From assembly GCA_963931865.1 (NCBI GenBank), contig OZ007518.1:1115549-1179548 (forward strand): 64,000 nt of DNA, read 5' to 3'. The notes beneath the pieces are model-generated. The model made no database searches and was not told the DNA's origin. It saw only the letters and a list, made by a program, of their open reading frames with translations. A program made the position numbers and the translations under genes. Below, in pieces: positions 42,909 to 55,380 of this stretch. Origin of the DNA: Axinella damicornis (Eukaryota > Porifera > Demospongiae > Axinellida > Axinellidae). How positions within the stretch are numbered: the stretch's first letter is position 1; every line of letters begins with the position of its first letter.

Positions 42909-43215
42909 GTAGGTTCTATAGTGAGTATTGTTTCATGTCATATGTATAATAGTGTCAGCTCATATAATCGTGTTATGGCCCATACAAGAGCTGGCAGATC
43001 TACGTACATCTGAGTTTCTAGCAATACTGAGGTGGCTAGCTCAATCACATTCACACTGAGAGTGAAACTTCAAATGTCAGTTTGTCTTTCCAACCAATTA
43101 GTAGTTCCTATGGGTCTGTGCCAGTAGCTTGGAATTAAGTGTGGTGTGGGCATTGCTATGTAGCCAGGCCATGGCATGTGAATTAATACATGCTCTGTCC
43201 TTGGATTCCATGCAG

Positions 43216-43317
43216 GAGTCTCAGAAGGCAGCCCTCATTGTGGCAGCTAAGGAGGGGAGAGTGGGGTTGGTCAGGAAACTGATCCAGCAAGGTGTTGATG
43301 TGAACCACACTGACAAG
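43216..43317 (+). CDS. Gene B ankyrin exon (ESQKAALIVA)
   Basis: 102 nt, phase 0 to 0, acceptor ttccatgcag, donor GTAATG. Repeat ESQKAALIVAAKEGRVGLVR + KLIQQGVDVNHTDK. Counterpart of gene A 1621/2389 including the downstream intron. Confidence 0.85.
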
Positions 43318-44570
43318 GTAATGGACTTGTCTGGTGTGTACAGTACACGTATACCTTGCTGTTCTTGTATGTGTGGGACTAGTGGAAACCGCGTGTACTG
43401 TACTTCCGCGAATAGATGCAAGACGCCACCCTCGCCACACCATTGAGAGAAATGAACACCGCCCTCAAATACATGCTGTGGCCACATTATGGGTTAAGCA
43501 TGTGAGCAAAGTATGATGTGATGCTAAAATATTTTAGATACACAATCACATGGACAACGTGAGCTATAGTCTTCTTGATAAGGAGGTTCATACAAGATTT
43601 TGAGGCATATGGGAGCCGGTATACTTGTGAGAAATGGGTTGGAGGTGCCATGTGTGTATCGCTTTGTTGCAACAACGGCTATACTGTATATCAATTCGGC
43701 AGGTTTCTATTAATTGCTTTGCCGAGACAATTAAAAGTAAAATCGCAAAATTTATACCAAAAAGCAAAGGTGCCAAATAATTATGAAGGCTACCTGTGGC
43801 TGATCGTTTTTCTTAACAGCGCCATCAAGATTAGTTGAAGAACGAGTAGCTATACTGGGAGGCCTAGCTGTAAATGTCTTTCTTCTTGGTATGGACTGCG
43901 CTACGTAACACTCCGCACTTTCAACTAGCAGCTGAAGCAAACAATCTCGAACTATGCCGCAGGTCGTATACAATTGATACTCACCACTTGCCATACTCTG
44001 CTCATCTCAGTTGACTCTCAGGGTCAGGGTTGGAGGTTTGCAAGCGAGGTTCACTACAGGGCTTTGTTCTTGTGCGTCAGCGACAGTTTTCCAAGAAGCC
44101 TGTGAGTTCTCACTGCTTGGGGCTTTAATTTAAACAGCAACGACCTCATCTGTATAGCTCTCTTGGGATGGCAAGTTGTGTTACAATTAGAGATTACATT
44201 TCAAGAATCCCCCTTGCTGATATTGGAGAATATTTGTCTCATTTGCATGAAGGGGTGCTGAAAAATTAGGGATGCCGATTTTTTTAAAGATATGCGGTTA
44301 TCAAAGTTTTGCTCCAGCTACGGAAACACTTCACTGACTTTCATTAGAGCCGTGTTTTCCTACCTGTTGACAGTCTTCGATGGGAAGCTAGCTAGAGGTG
44401 CAATCATCAGTGCAGTGCTAACGAGGTATAGCAAGCAATGTTAAAATGTGTCATGGTTTGTAGGTCCCTCCAATACTCCATGTCCACTTGCTTTTTGCAT
44501 ATGAGGGTGTGGTCTGCTCATGTTTGCAGACTGCTACTAATACAATACATGTACCACACACACATCATAG
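43318..44570. repeat. Gene B intron paralogous to gene A 1711-6452 plus 15358-15804
   Basis: Aligns in order with gene A pieces at 1711-2165, 3283-3450, 6027-6452 and then 15358-15804, without the transposons found in A. It therefore shows the uninterrupted intron. Confidence 0.75.
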
Positions 44571-44669
44571 GCTGGGTGTACTGCCCTCTACCTTGCAGCA
44601 CGGGAGGGACATGAGGATGTTGTGGAGCTGTTGCTTGAGGCAAAGGCTGATCCAGAACTGAAAACAAAG
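44571..44669 (+). CDS. Gene B ankyrin exon (AGCTALYLAA)
   Basis: 99 nt, phase 0 to 0, acceptor atcatag, donor GTCAAT. Repeat AGCTALYLAAREGHEDVVEL + LLEAKADPELKTK. Counterpart of 15805. Confidence 0.85.
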
Positions 44670-44825
44670 GTCAATGAGTTCACTATGCATTGCACCAGCA
44701 AATGCTGCTATGTTTGCAGTACCAGGCGTATCTGTTTGTACAGACGGACTCAAAGCAATTACCACTGATGACATACAACGTCTATAGTGTCATAAGTGGC
44801 CAATTGTTATGTGCCTCAGTTATAC

Positions 44826-45064
44826 CAGGAGCCCATAACGAGAAGGAGCATCCAATCTAGCATTAAAGCAACAGCAGCAACCTAACCGTGCCCTTATTTG
44901 GAGCCTTTTACACAACAAGAGCCAGCCTTCCTGTAGGTGTTGAGCCTGCAGGTTCGTGAATAAGAAATAAAATTGTAAGCACTTTAGTGGGACCACATGC
45001 AGTCACTTGCCGTATATGATCAACTATTATACCAGACTTGTTTTCGTAGTTGGACGCTCTCCCG
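44826..45064. mobile_element. hAT-like MITE, same insertion as gene A 16688
   Basis: CAGGAGCCCATAACGAGAAG at the left and a shortened right end, with the flanking ttatac / attatatgtacta shared with gene A. The right end has lost ~10 bases. Confidence 0.7.
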
Positions 45065-45178
45065 ATTATATGTACTACAAGTAATAAAAAACATTTAAAA
45101 ATGTAACAGGATGTAGGGATACCAGAACGGCAAAAAGTAAGGAAACAAAGTAGGGATGATCGCACAAAACAGTGAAGT

Positions 45179-45740
45179 ACCGTACCGGTTATTTTCGTTG
45201 TTAAAATATTTTCGCAAATGCCTCCAATCGCGAAAATTTATCTCGTGAATTTTTGGGGTAACGAATAATAAGGGCAACGAATAAATTTCGGTATACAGTT
45301 AACTTTGTCACGTCGATCGATATCGCTGGAAAGCTGTCACTTCTCTGAAGTTCTCACTAGTTCTCTGTCACTTCTCAGTAATCATGGCTCTGTCTCGCTA
45401 CTTCCAACCTCGGGGTGGACTGCCAGACCCAAAAGGCTCCTTGTCCAGTGCAATACCTTCGCAAGCCATTGCTCAAGCGAACAGAGAGGTTCAGGATATC
45501 ATCAACAGTGAAAGAGGAAAGCGCCGCGGGAGCTACAAGCAGTACACGGCAAAAGAATGAGCTGAAATACACATGGTAGCCTCGAACGCAGCATTCTCGT
45601 TCGTACTCCTCCATCGTAATAGCGCTATGGCTTGACACGTATTCGCGCAAGTTCACTTTGCTTGAGTTCGCGAAAATTTTTCAACACGAATAATTATTAC
45701 GCGAACATTATTCAACACGAAAATAACCCAATATACGGTA
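45179..45740. mobile_element. TA-flanked TIR element with transposase N-terminal remnant
   Basis: TA|CCGTACCGGTTATTTTCG ... CGAAAATAACCCAATATACGG|TA. Subterminal 'cgcgaaaatttat' repeats mirror 'gttcgcgaaaatttttcaac'. Contains the frame 45384-45560. Confidence 0.75.
45384..45560 (+). pseudogene. Pogo/Tc1-like transposase N-terminal fragment
   Basis: 58 codons: MALSRYFQPRGGLPDPKGSL, 'AIAQANREVQDIINSERGKR' and 'RGSYKQYTAKE', then TGA followed by AEI. The 'RG-YK-YT-KE(R)AEI' stretch is how the first helix-turn-helix of sponge and cnidarian pogo-like transposases begins. The TGA falls where Arg is expected, so a point change or deletion has ended the frame. No DDE catalytic domain remains. Confidence 0.6.
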
Positions 45741-45908
45741 TACAACCCCCCTACAGAGATCTTTTTCCATATACATCTAATGAAAAAAGATATGTAGGGG
45801 GATGTATACGTCACTGTTTTGTGCGATCATCCCTACCTTGTTTCCTTACTTTTTGCCGTTCTGGTATCCCTACATCCTGTCACATTTTCAAATGTTTTTC
45901 ATTACTTG

Positions 45909-46451
45909 CAGTGGCGGATCTAGAAATTTTGAAAGGGGGGTTCAGCAGGTTGATTGGCACATACACAGCGCACCGCTGATGGTGGTGCGCAGAGCCGCGA
46001 AGTGGCGATCAGTCCGCGCGAAGCACGGAAAAAAATTTTTTACGTGTTCTTTTTAGCGATCAGGAAGCGCTCTCGTAGCATCTCTGTGCATTCTGGACAT
46101 GTTCCCAGACGCAAAGAAGATTGACTAAGTAACCAGTAAGTATCGATGTGTGGGGCTGTTAGCTTCCTTCTTTTCATCGTCGACGGATTACAACCACGTA
46201 CGTGGACAGTCGATTGAACACTGCACTATTGCTTTATTTTCTAATTATACGTATATACAGAAACAAAAATAATTGATGTAAAATTAAAATTGTGTAGCAG
46301 CGTAAACCTAGCTAGCTCAAGACTATGTCTGCCTTCAGGCTTTCAGCCCGCGAACGGTCAAGGTATTACCAACCACAGCTACAATAATACAAGTAGTTTA
46401 TGTTAACAAGGGTCAAAAGGGGTTTGCTCGCACCCCCTAGATCCGCCACTG
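45909..46451. mobile_element. CAGTGGCGGAT-ended element, 5-bp target duplication
   Basis: CAGTGGCGGATCTAG ... CTAGATCCGCCACTG with acttg on both sides (45904-45908, 46452-46456). Second member of the family at 12528-12991, inserted in the end of the 45080 element. Confidence 0.75.
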
Positions 46452-47720
46452 ACTTGTTTATGTTCATTTTTTTAGCAGCAGGTGCATGTTTGAGCTGAAA
46501 TTTGCCATCACAGAGCAGAAGTCAGTGTCCTCACAGGCAGTAGGTGCCCTTGCTTTGGAATATTGACTCCGGTATTTACACTGCCAGCATTGCATGAAGA
46601 CCCAAGCATCTCAAGTCAACCCAGTTTTAATTTCTGGATGGATACTATAATATCAAGTGGTAGCGACATTTATTGGGGTGAGCCTGAGCGAGCCCCACAT
46701 AGACGTGTAGAACGAGAGCCGCGTCTGTATGTATGTAATACTATGTATGTATACTAGAGGCAAAAAATTTTCTATGAAAAATTAAAAAGGATTTAGTGAT
46801 GGCCTGTCACATTCAGAATTATTCCACCTCTCGAAAAAGCTAAGAAACAAGGAGAAATGCCATTAACCAGGTTCAGTCCCATCCCATTATAAAATGTAGA
46901 ATTTAGGGACGGGATGCTCTCTGATGCGGATCAGAGAGCTCGATGACAGCCGTGTAGGTCATGTGCTTGCAATGGAAATCCAAAACTCTAGCCTCACAGT
47001 TCTGCACTGTAGTTATGTCATGAAAAGAAAGCCACGCCTCCATGATGGCATAGTCACAATACATCTTGACAAGAACAAGTTGGTAGAACTTCCTCGTAGC
47101 AGTAGGAGCCACCAGATGACGGATTCACAGGGATTCTGTTAGTGTACCAAATGCAGCCATCACAAGCAAAAGAACACAAAAATATGCTTGCATTTTGGAT
47201 TGCGCATGCGCAATTGGCGAACGACCTCATTGCCTCAAAATGGCGTCGTGCTAGAATGCCATTCGATCGTAGCTAGCTAAAACTGCTAGTCTTGCTAGTT
47301 TGCAGACAAACGTGGTCATGGCGAGTACTACGGCGATAGCGGTGTTGTTGTCCTGTACGTAAATTAGCTCAAGAAGTGGTTTAGTTGGTAAGCTATCCTT
47401 GGGCAAAGTTTTGTTATGAGAAAGAAAGAAAGAAAGAAGAAGAAAGAAGATGACGAAATCGGACTTTTCTCCGCGACATGTTCATCGACTCCCGCGTACT
47501 CTAAGGTACGTTTGTGAGTGTTTTTGTGAACTGCTAGGCAGTATTATTCTGTCTGCATGCTTGGTTTGGGGTATTGTAGCGTCTTTGGCCGTTTTCCTGC
47601 TGGTGCATCAGTATGGTAAAATCGAAGTTTCCTTGGCCATCCCTAAATAGAGAATGGTTCTCTGATTCCATGTGTTCTGTTGTGATGAATGTTTAGTGTT
47701 GTCTTTGCGGGGCGGACATG
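46452..47720. other. Mosaic of dispersed repeats
   Basis: Contains the GC hairpin motif (46676), a truncated 'ccattaaccag' palindrome (46750-46920) broken at 46917 by dimeric-repeat sequence (46917-47115), and a 'ttggccgttttcctgctg' repeat with GAAA tract (47415-47670). No gene. Confidence 0.6.
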
Positions 47721-47729
47721 GGGGTGGGG

Positions 47730-50700
47730 CTCACCCTTAATCAGATCAGAGAGCTTGATGGCAGTCATGTAGGTCATGTGCTTGCAGTACATTCAAAACT
47801 CTGGCTTCACAGTTCTGGTCAGACGTTCTGCACTGTACGTCATGAAAAGAAAGCCACGCCTCCATGATGGCAGAGTCACGATAGATCTTGACAAGAACAG
47901 GTTGGTAGAAATTCTGCTGAAACTCACCTTGGTGGTAGAGATACAAGCGCTTATGTCTCGCCGTAGCCGCCATTGCTCGAGCGCTCTCTCCGACTTCCGG
48001 TGGCAGTACCATTCTTAGCAAAGGCACACAAAGATTCTGACCACATGGCCGTGATCGCTGTCGTTCACTGACGCTTACATGCCAAAACCCACCGTGCTGG
48101 CAAAGTTGTAAGTGCTGTAGTAACTTCGTGTCTTCCCTTTGGCCGCCATTGCTAGCGATCGACAGAGCGTGGCTGCCACGTGGCATGTGCGTTAATTGGA
48201 ACTAACTGCGATACTTAGCTTTCGCTACGTACGGCGAGTCGCAGCCGGCGTTGCAACGGCTACCAGGAGTGCAGTTGCCCCTCGTTACACTCCTGGTATA
48301 GAGAAAATTGTGCCGCGTAATGTAATATAATAAACGTTTGACTACTTCCGAATGGCCTACAAAGATTCTGACTACACCGTCGTGATCGCTATGATGCAGT
48401 GACACAAAATCAAAATAATTGTGCAGTAACTCACCTTGGTGGCAGAGATACAAGCGCTTTTGTCATACCGTCGGCCGCCATTGCTCGATCGCTCTCAGGC
48501 TTCAATGTTGGTTGCCAGTACAGTCTTATGAAGGCCCCACAAAGATTCTGACCACACAGCCGTGATCGCTATCGTTGACTGACGCTTACATGCCAAAACT
48601 CACCGTGCTGGCAAAGTTGTTAGCACTGTAATAAGCTCTTGTCTTACTTTTGGACGCCATTGCTGACTCGACATATCATATCGATCGACGACTGAGCATG
48701 GTCCTCACGTGACATGTGCGTTAATTGGAATGAGCTGCAATACCGAACGGTAGCGCGTCCAGCGAGTTGCAACCGGTTGCAATGCGGCTACCAGGAGTGC
48801 GGTTGCCCCTCGAAATAAATAATTAATTAAATAATCAAACCTCATAGCTCGCAGGAAAGGCCTACAAAGATTCTGACTACACCATCGTGATCGCCATCAT
48901 GCAGTTAGGCAAATGCATAATAATTGTGCTGAAACTTACCTTGGTGGTGGAGATACAAACGCTTTTGTCGTGCCGTCGGCCGCCATTGCTCGATCGTTCT
49001 CTTCGGCGTTGGTTGCCAGTACAGTCTTACGAAGGCCCCACAAAGATTCTGACCACACAGCCGTAATCACTGTTGTTCACTGACGCTTACATGCCAAAAC
49101 TGACCGCGCTGGCAAAGTTTTAAGTGCTGTAATAACTTCGTGTCTTCCCTTTGGCTGCCGCATGCCATTGCTATCGATCGACTGTGCGTGGTTGCCACGT
49201 GGCATGTGCGTTAATTGGAACCAACTGCGCTACTCACGCTACTCAGCTTGCGCTACGGCGAGTCGCAGCCGGCGTTGCAACGGCTACCAGGAGTGTGGTT
49301 GCCCCTCGTAAATAATTACACTCCTGGTATAGGAAAAATTGTGCTGCGTAATGTTACACTCCTGGTAGGGGAAAAATTGTGCCGCGTAAATAATCTAACC
49401 TAATCTAAATAATGTAAATAAATAACGTTTGACTACTTAGCAATGGCCTGCAAAGATTCTGACTACACCGTCGTGATCGCTATCATGCACTGTCCTCACC
49501 GTACAATTTTGGTGCTGAAACTCATCTTGGTGGTGGAGATACAAGCGCCTTTGTAGTGCCGTCGGCCGCCATCGCTCGATCGCTCTCTTCGAAGTTCGTC
49601 GCCAGTACAGCTCTTACGAAGGCCCCACAAAGATTCTGGCCACACAGGTGTGATCGCTGTCGTTCACTGACGTTTACATGCCGAAATTCACCGTGCTGGC
49701 TAACTTGTGCGTGCTGTAATAATGTCTTGTCTTCCTTTTGATAGCCATTGCTCGCGATCGACAGAGCGTGGTTGCCACGTGGCCTGTGCGTTAATTGGAA
49801 GGAATTGCAATACTTAGCTTCGCTATGGCGAGTCGCAACCGGTGTTGCAACGCGGCTACCAGGAGTGCGGTTGCCCCTCGTTACACTCCTGGTAGGGGAA
49901 AAATTGTGCCGCGTAATGTAATCTAAATAATCTAACCTAAATAATCTAAATAATAAACGTTTGACTACTTCCGTATGGCCTACAAAGATTCTGACTACAC
50001 CGTCGTGATCGCTATGATGCAGTGACACAAAATCAAAATAATTGTGCTGAAACTCACCTTGGTGGTGAAGATATGAACGCTTTTGTCTCGCCGTTGGCCG
50101 CCATTGCTCGAGCGCTCTCTTCGACGTCCGGTGGCAGCACCGTTCTTTGGAAAGGCACACGAAGATTCTGACCACACGGCCGTGATCGCTGTGGTTCACT
50201 GATGCTTACATGCCAAAACTCACCGTGCTGGCTAAGTTGTGAGTGCTGTAATAATGTCTTGTCGTCCTTTTGGTCGCCATTGCTCGCGATCGACTGAGCG
50301 CAGTTGCCACGTGGCCTGTGCGTTAATTGGAACGAATTGCAATATTTAGCTTCGCTACGGCGGGTCGCAACCGGGGTTGCAACGCGGCTACCAGGAGTGC
50401 GGTTGCCCCTCGTAATGTAAATAATTAATAAACGTTTGACTATTTCCGAATGGCCTACAAAGATTCTGACTACACCGTCGTGATTGCTATGATGCAGTGA
50501 CACAAAATCAAAATAATTGTGCTGAAACTCACCTTGGTGGTGGAGATATGAGCGCTTTTGTCTCGCCGTGGCCGCCATTACTCGAGCGCTCTCTTCGACT
50601 TCCGGTGGCAGTACCGTTCTTAGGAAAGGCACACGAAGATTCTGACCACACGCCCGTGATCGCTGTCGTTCACTGACGCTTGCATGCCAAAACTCACCGT

Positions 50701-51480
50701 GCTGGGGAAGTTGCGAGTGCTGTAATAATGTCTTGTCTTCCTTTTGGTCGCCATTGCTCGCGATCGACTTAGCGTGGGTGCCACGTGGCATGTGCATTAA
50801 TTGGAACGTACTGCGCTACGCAACCGGGGTTGCAACACGGCTACACGTACCTTTATGAAAGGGTACTCGAGAGCACTCTAAATAATTATTTCTGATCATC
50901 CCTGTATATAGCTATCATGGTATTCACGTGATAATTGGAACGAACTGACACACTTAGCTTGAGCTACCATTTAACCGCGGCTACCAGGAGTGCGGTTGCC
51001 CCTCGTCTAAATAATCTAAATAATTAAATAATCAAACCTCACAGCACGCAGGAAAGGTCTACAGAGATTCTGACTACACAATCGTGATCGCTATCATGCA
51101 GTGACACAACCACACAATAATTGTGGCGAAACTCACCTTGGTGATGGAGATACAAGCGCTTTTGTCGTGCCGTCGGCCGCCATTGCTCGATCGTTCTCTT
51201 CGACGTTGGTTGCCAGTACAGTCATACGAAGGGCCCACAAAGATTCTGACCACACAGCCGTAATCGCTGTTGTTCACTGACGGTTACATACCGAAATTCA
51301 CCGTGCTGGCAAGGTTGTAAGTACTGTTATGATTTCATGTCTTCCCTTCGGTCGCCATTGCTAGCGTTCGACTGAGCGTGGTTGCCACGTGGCATGTGCG
51401 TTAATTGGAATGAATTGCAATAATTAGCTTGCTCAAATGCGAGGCAACCGTGGAGTTGCAACGGCTACCAGGAGTGCGGT
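47730..51480 (+). repeat. Tandem array of ~460-bp dimeric repeat units
   Basis: About seven head-to-tail units start at roughly 47750, 48310, 48840, 49410, 49930, 50420 and 51020. Each has two related halves, one with 'tgactacaccgtcgtgatcg' and one with 'tgaccacacagccgtgatcg', and each half has 'ccattgctcgatcg'-type sequence. Units begin near 'aacgtttgactacttccgaa' and end near 'accaggagtgcggttgcccc' + 'tcg'. Long minus-strand frames through it reflect the repeat period. Confidence 0.85.
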
Positions 51481-51489
51481 TGCCCCTCG

Positions 51490-52570
51490 AAGAAAGAAAG
51501 AAAGAAAGATGACGAAATCGGACTTTCCTTGCGACTTCTTCATCGACTCTCGCGTGCTCTAAGGTACGTTTGCACGTGTTTTTGTGTACTGCTAGGCAGT
51601 AACGTTCTGTCTGCATGCTTGGTTTGGGGGGTTGTAGCTTCTTTGGCCGTTTTCCTGCTAGTGCATCACTATGGTAAATCCAAAATTTCCTTGGCCATCC
51701 CTAAATAGAGAACGCTACCGTGTTCTCTGATATGCGTACGTCGTGCCGTAAATAAACGCTTCTGCAAATAACCGAAAGTTATTTGTGTCATGATAATTCA
51801 CACGTGCTCGCTCGACGAAGCACAGGCACCTGCACCGTAGCTAGCTATCTGGTAGCTAGCTGTCAAGATTGAGTTAGTTCTGAGAGTGAACCGTGTACTC
51901 CTTGGATACAACAGGGACGGAGACCACTCACGAGTCTACCTCTTCAATGGATACAGCTACCGCACGGCCACAAAGACTGCGAAACTAAGTGCGACTTCTG
52001 ACTAAGCTATATAGCTCGCTAGCTAGCTACAAGTTCACCGATCGCGACTCGCGGCTGCACGGTTGCTCACTGTGTTGAAGTCACTGACTCGTAGACCTCT
52101 GCTCTTCAATAGGCCTTGACAAATTATGCTAGCATAATTTTGAGAATAATAGGTACTCAAGAGCATAAGGGAATTATGCTGGAATAATAGGCATAAATAT
52201 CCAGACCTGTGAGAATAATAGGCTACACTTACCCAATACTTATAATTGAAGCTGTACTAAACAGCATGCTTGCTCAGACTCGCTGGTGTGCAGGCCTATC
52301 TCGCAAAGCCACACCCTCACACTAAACATTAGCATGCAAACTGATTCTATATCTTATACTGGTTCAGCCATCCTCTGCAGCTGTAGAGCGAATGTTCTCC
52401 ATCTTGCAAGACTCCTATATCAACAACAGTCATCGCTAGAGAAATAATTATGCTCCTGTACAATGTATATATATATGCTGCAGTACAAAAACGCTGAGTG
52501 AAGAATAGTGTTGACAAATTATGCTAGCATAATTTTTAGGACAACTTGAAAGCATAATAGGCATTAATGC
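51490..52570. other. Dispersed repeats between array segments
   Basis: 51490-51735 is the GAAA / 'ttggccgttttcctgctg' repeat. 52110-52200 and 52500-52560 share 'ttgacaaattatgctagcat' + 'aatttt', apparent fragments of an AT-rich element that resumes at 53095-53145. No gene. Confidence 0.55.
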
Positions 52571-52574
52571 TGAG

Positions 52575-53095
52575 ATTACACTCCTGGTATAGAGAAAATT
52601 GTGCCGCGTAAATAATCTAAATAAATAATCAAACCTCACAGCACGCAGGAAAGGTCTACAGAGATTCTGACTACACCATCGTGATCGCTATCATGCAGTG
52701 ACACAACCACACAATAATTGTGGCGAAACTCACCTTGGTGATGGAGATACAAGCGCTTTTGACGTGCCGTCGGCCGCCATTGCTCGATCGTTCTCTTCGA
52801 CGTTGGTTGCCAGTACAGTCATACGAAGGGCCCACAAAGATTCTGACCACACAGCCGTAATCGCTGTTGTTCACTGACGGTTACATACCGAAACTCACCG
52901 TGCTGGCAAGGTTGTAAGTGCTGTTATAATTTCGTGTCTTCCTTTTGGTCGCCATTGCTTGCTTTCGACTGAGCGTGGTTAAAGCCACGTGGCATGTGCG
53001 TTAATTGGGAATAACTGCGATACTTGGCTTTCGCTACGGCGAGTCGCAGCCGGCGTTGCAACGGCTACCAGGAGTGCGGTTGCCCCTCGATAAGG
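52575..53095 (+). repeat. Further unit of the dimeric repeat
   Basis: Closest to the unit at 51020-51480. It lies inside the 'ttgacaaattatgctagcat' element, so the unit moved into, or with, that element. Confidence 0.8.
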
Positions 53096-53885
53096 GAATA
53101 GAATAATAGGGCAGAAAAAAAGCATAATTTGTCAAGGCCTACTCTTCAATGGCTACAGTCATGGGAGCTACTGCATAGCGAAAGAAGACAGCGAGAGTGC
53201 TTTCACTGTCTCAGTGCTCGTGCCGCATTAGCTATACAGGATCATCATGTACTGTCCATACAGTTCTTGCGCTGCAATTCTACAGCCTCAGGTTGAGTTA
53301 GCTACATTCCAATGTGTGAAATGAATGCTGCATGTGCATGCACTCGCTCAGGCTCGCCCCACAATGTTCTACATTCTGCTAGTATAATATTGTTGAGTCT
53401 TTAGATAGGAATTCACCCCTCTCACAGAACACAGTAGGCAGTACACATAGAGGATTTACCTCCGAGTACCTCGACAACACAACGAAACACAACGGCGCAA
53501 GGCACTTCTAATTCAGCGATCTTGAGTAATGATTACGCTCGTTGCTAAGTGTTCGTTAAAGTGCACATGCGTACAAACGAGAAAATGGTGTGACAAAAGA
53601 AGCCATAGTTATTGAGTGGGCAGCTGCAGCCGCCTGGTGAAGACTTGGAGGTAGCGAAAAAGCGATGGGTCGTTGCACTGCTCGGTTGAAAATTGACAGA
53701 TTGAGGCAACGTTGAGCTAAGTTGTCTGAAGAACAAAGAAGAAGAAAGAAAAACAATCTGCCCGTTTTGCGAGTGCCTGGTGTGGTACTTTTGCGACGGG
53801 TTTTCGCAACGCGAGGAGTCTTGTTGGTCATGAAACACTCGAAGATGAACGGTATGTGGTTATAAAGGCTTATTGGGGCGAGCCT
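53096..53885. other. Non-coding, including R1 fragment
   Basis: 53540-53880 resembles R1 (14990-15290 region) but is diverged. GC hairpin motifs are at 53340 and 53873. No exon. Confidence 0.5.
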
Positions 53886-53939
53886 GAGCGAGCCCCACAT
53901 AGACGAGTTTGCTGTGAATTTTCCATAATATTATATTTA

Positions 53940-54390
53940 TATACGAGGGGCAACCACACTCCTGGTAGCCGCGTTGCAACCCCGGTTGCGACTAGCCGTA
54001 GTGCAATTCGTTCCAATTAACGCACATGCCACGTGGCAACCACGCTCAGTCGATCGCGTGAACAATGGCGACCAAAAGGAAGACAAGACATTATTACAGC
54101 ACTCACAACTTAACCAGCACGGTACGTTTCGGCATGTAAGCGTCAGTGAACGACAGCGATCACGGCCGTGTGGTTAGAATCTTCGTGTGCCTTTCCTAAG
54201 AACGGTACTGCCACCGGAAGTCGATGGAGCGCTCGAGCAATGGCGGCCAACGGCGAGACAAAATCGCTCATATCTCCACCACCAAGGTGAGTTTTGGCAC
54301 CAACTTTTTACGTTCAGGTCAGTACATGATAGCGATCACGGAGGTGTAGTCAGAATCTCTGTAGGCCACTCCTAAGTACTCAAACATTAT
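53940..54390 (-). repeat. Inverted single unit of the dimeric repeat
   Basis: Begins 'gaggggcaaccacactcctg' and runs as the reverse complement of the array unit to 'gtaggccactcctaagtact'. It lies between GC hairpin motifs at 53873 and 54411. Confidence 0.8.
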
Positions 54391-55380
54391 ATTAATTATG
54401 TTAATTATTGGGGCGAGCTGAGCGAGCCCCACATAGACGAGTTTGCTGTGAATTTTCCATATATTTATTTCTTTATTTCTTTATATCTATCGTACGTCGT
54501 GCCGTAAATCACTTCCTGCTCGTAGTTTGCGTGTCATTGCGTCATGCGTTAATTCAAACCACAAGCGAACTCACCATTCAACGTCCGAAACGACTGAGAC
54601 ACGAACTGAACGGTCTACCTCAACAAGGATGGAGACTATAGCGCGCGGTGAGGGGCTAAAGCATTTCATGAAGACGGGGAGAGTGCTTCAAGCGATCTCA
54701 TGTCCTGCATGCAGAGCACATCATGGTGTGTAGCATAGCTACATAGCTAGCTAGCTAGCTAGCATGCATGCAGGCTTTAATACTGCATGCATAGCTTAAA
54801 CCATCACGGTGTGTTAGACTGCTGCTTCAGCTATTGCCAGAGGATGGGATGGCCTGCGCTCGGTAACACGTAACCCACTGACTGTGACCAGTCATGACAG
54901 ATCTGGCATCAGCAGAGAACATGAAGTCGCCCTCCGGTGGTGACAACAAAGACAGAGAGCTCTCCTGGACCTACCTAGCTACCAGACTGCTTCGGCTAAC
55001 CTGATTCGCAGTTGCTGTGAAGTGCACGGGTGTAGTGTCATAACTTCTGGTGTGATCTGTGTCCTTTAGTTGTGCTATGCTCTCCGTCACATTCTGATGA
55101 CATGCACTGACAGTCATGCACATGCATCTGCTCCATGTAGGAACACATGCGCATGCAACTGCTCCATACACATTCGACAACTGTACTCGCTCAGGCTTGC
55201 CCCACAATGTTCTGCATTCGTCTAGTATTATTTACGCGGCACAATTTTTCCCCTACCAGGAGTGTAATATCTATCGTACGTCGTGCCGTAAATAACTTCC
55301 TGCTCGTATTTTGCGTGTCATTGCGTCATGCGTTAATTCAAACCACAAACGAACTCACCATTGCCAACGTCAACGACCTA

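Larger units (their letters stand above)
45080..45908. mobile_element. 'gcaaaaagtaag' element, ~830 bp
   Basis: Left 45080-45178 and right 45795-45908 are ~100-bp inverted repeats (aaaaacatttaaaaatgta ... complement). The interior holds the TA element 45179-45740. Confidence 0.75.

Noticed and set aside
49522..50797. Long minus-strand frames (225 and 247 codons) with repeated PRGNHALSIASNG... peptides
   Set aside because: They follow the period of the ~460-bp dimeric array, recur in every unit including the inverted one, and have no splice or domain support. The unit length simply keeps a frame open.
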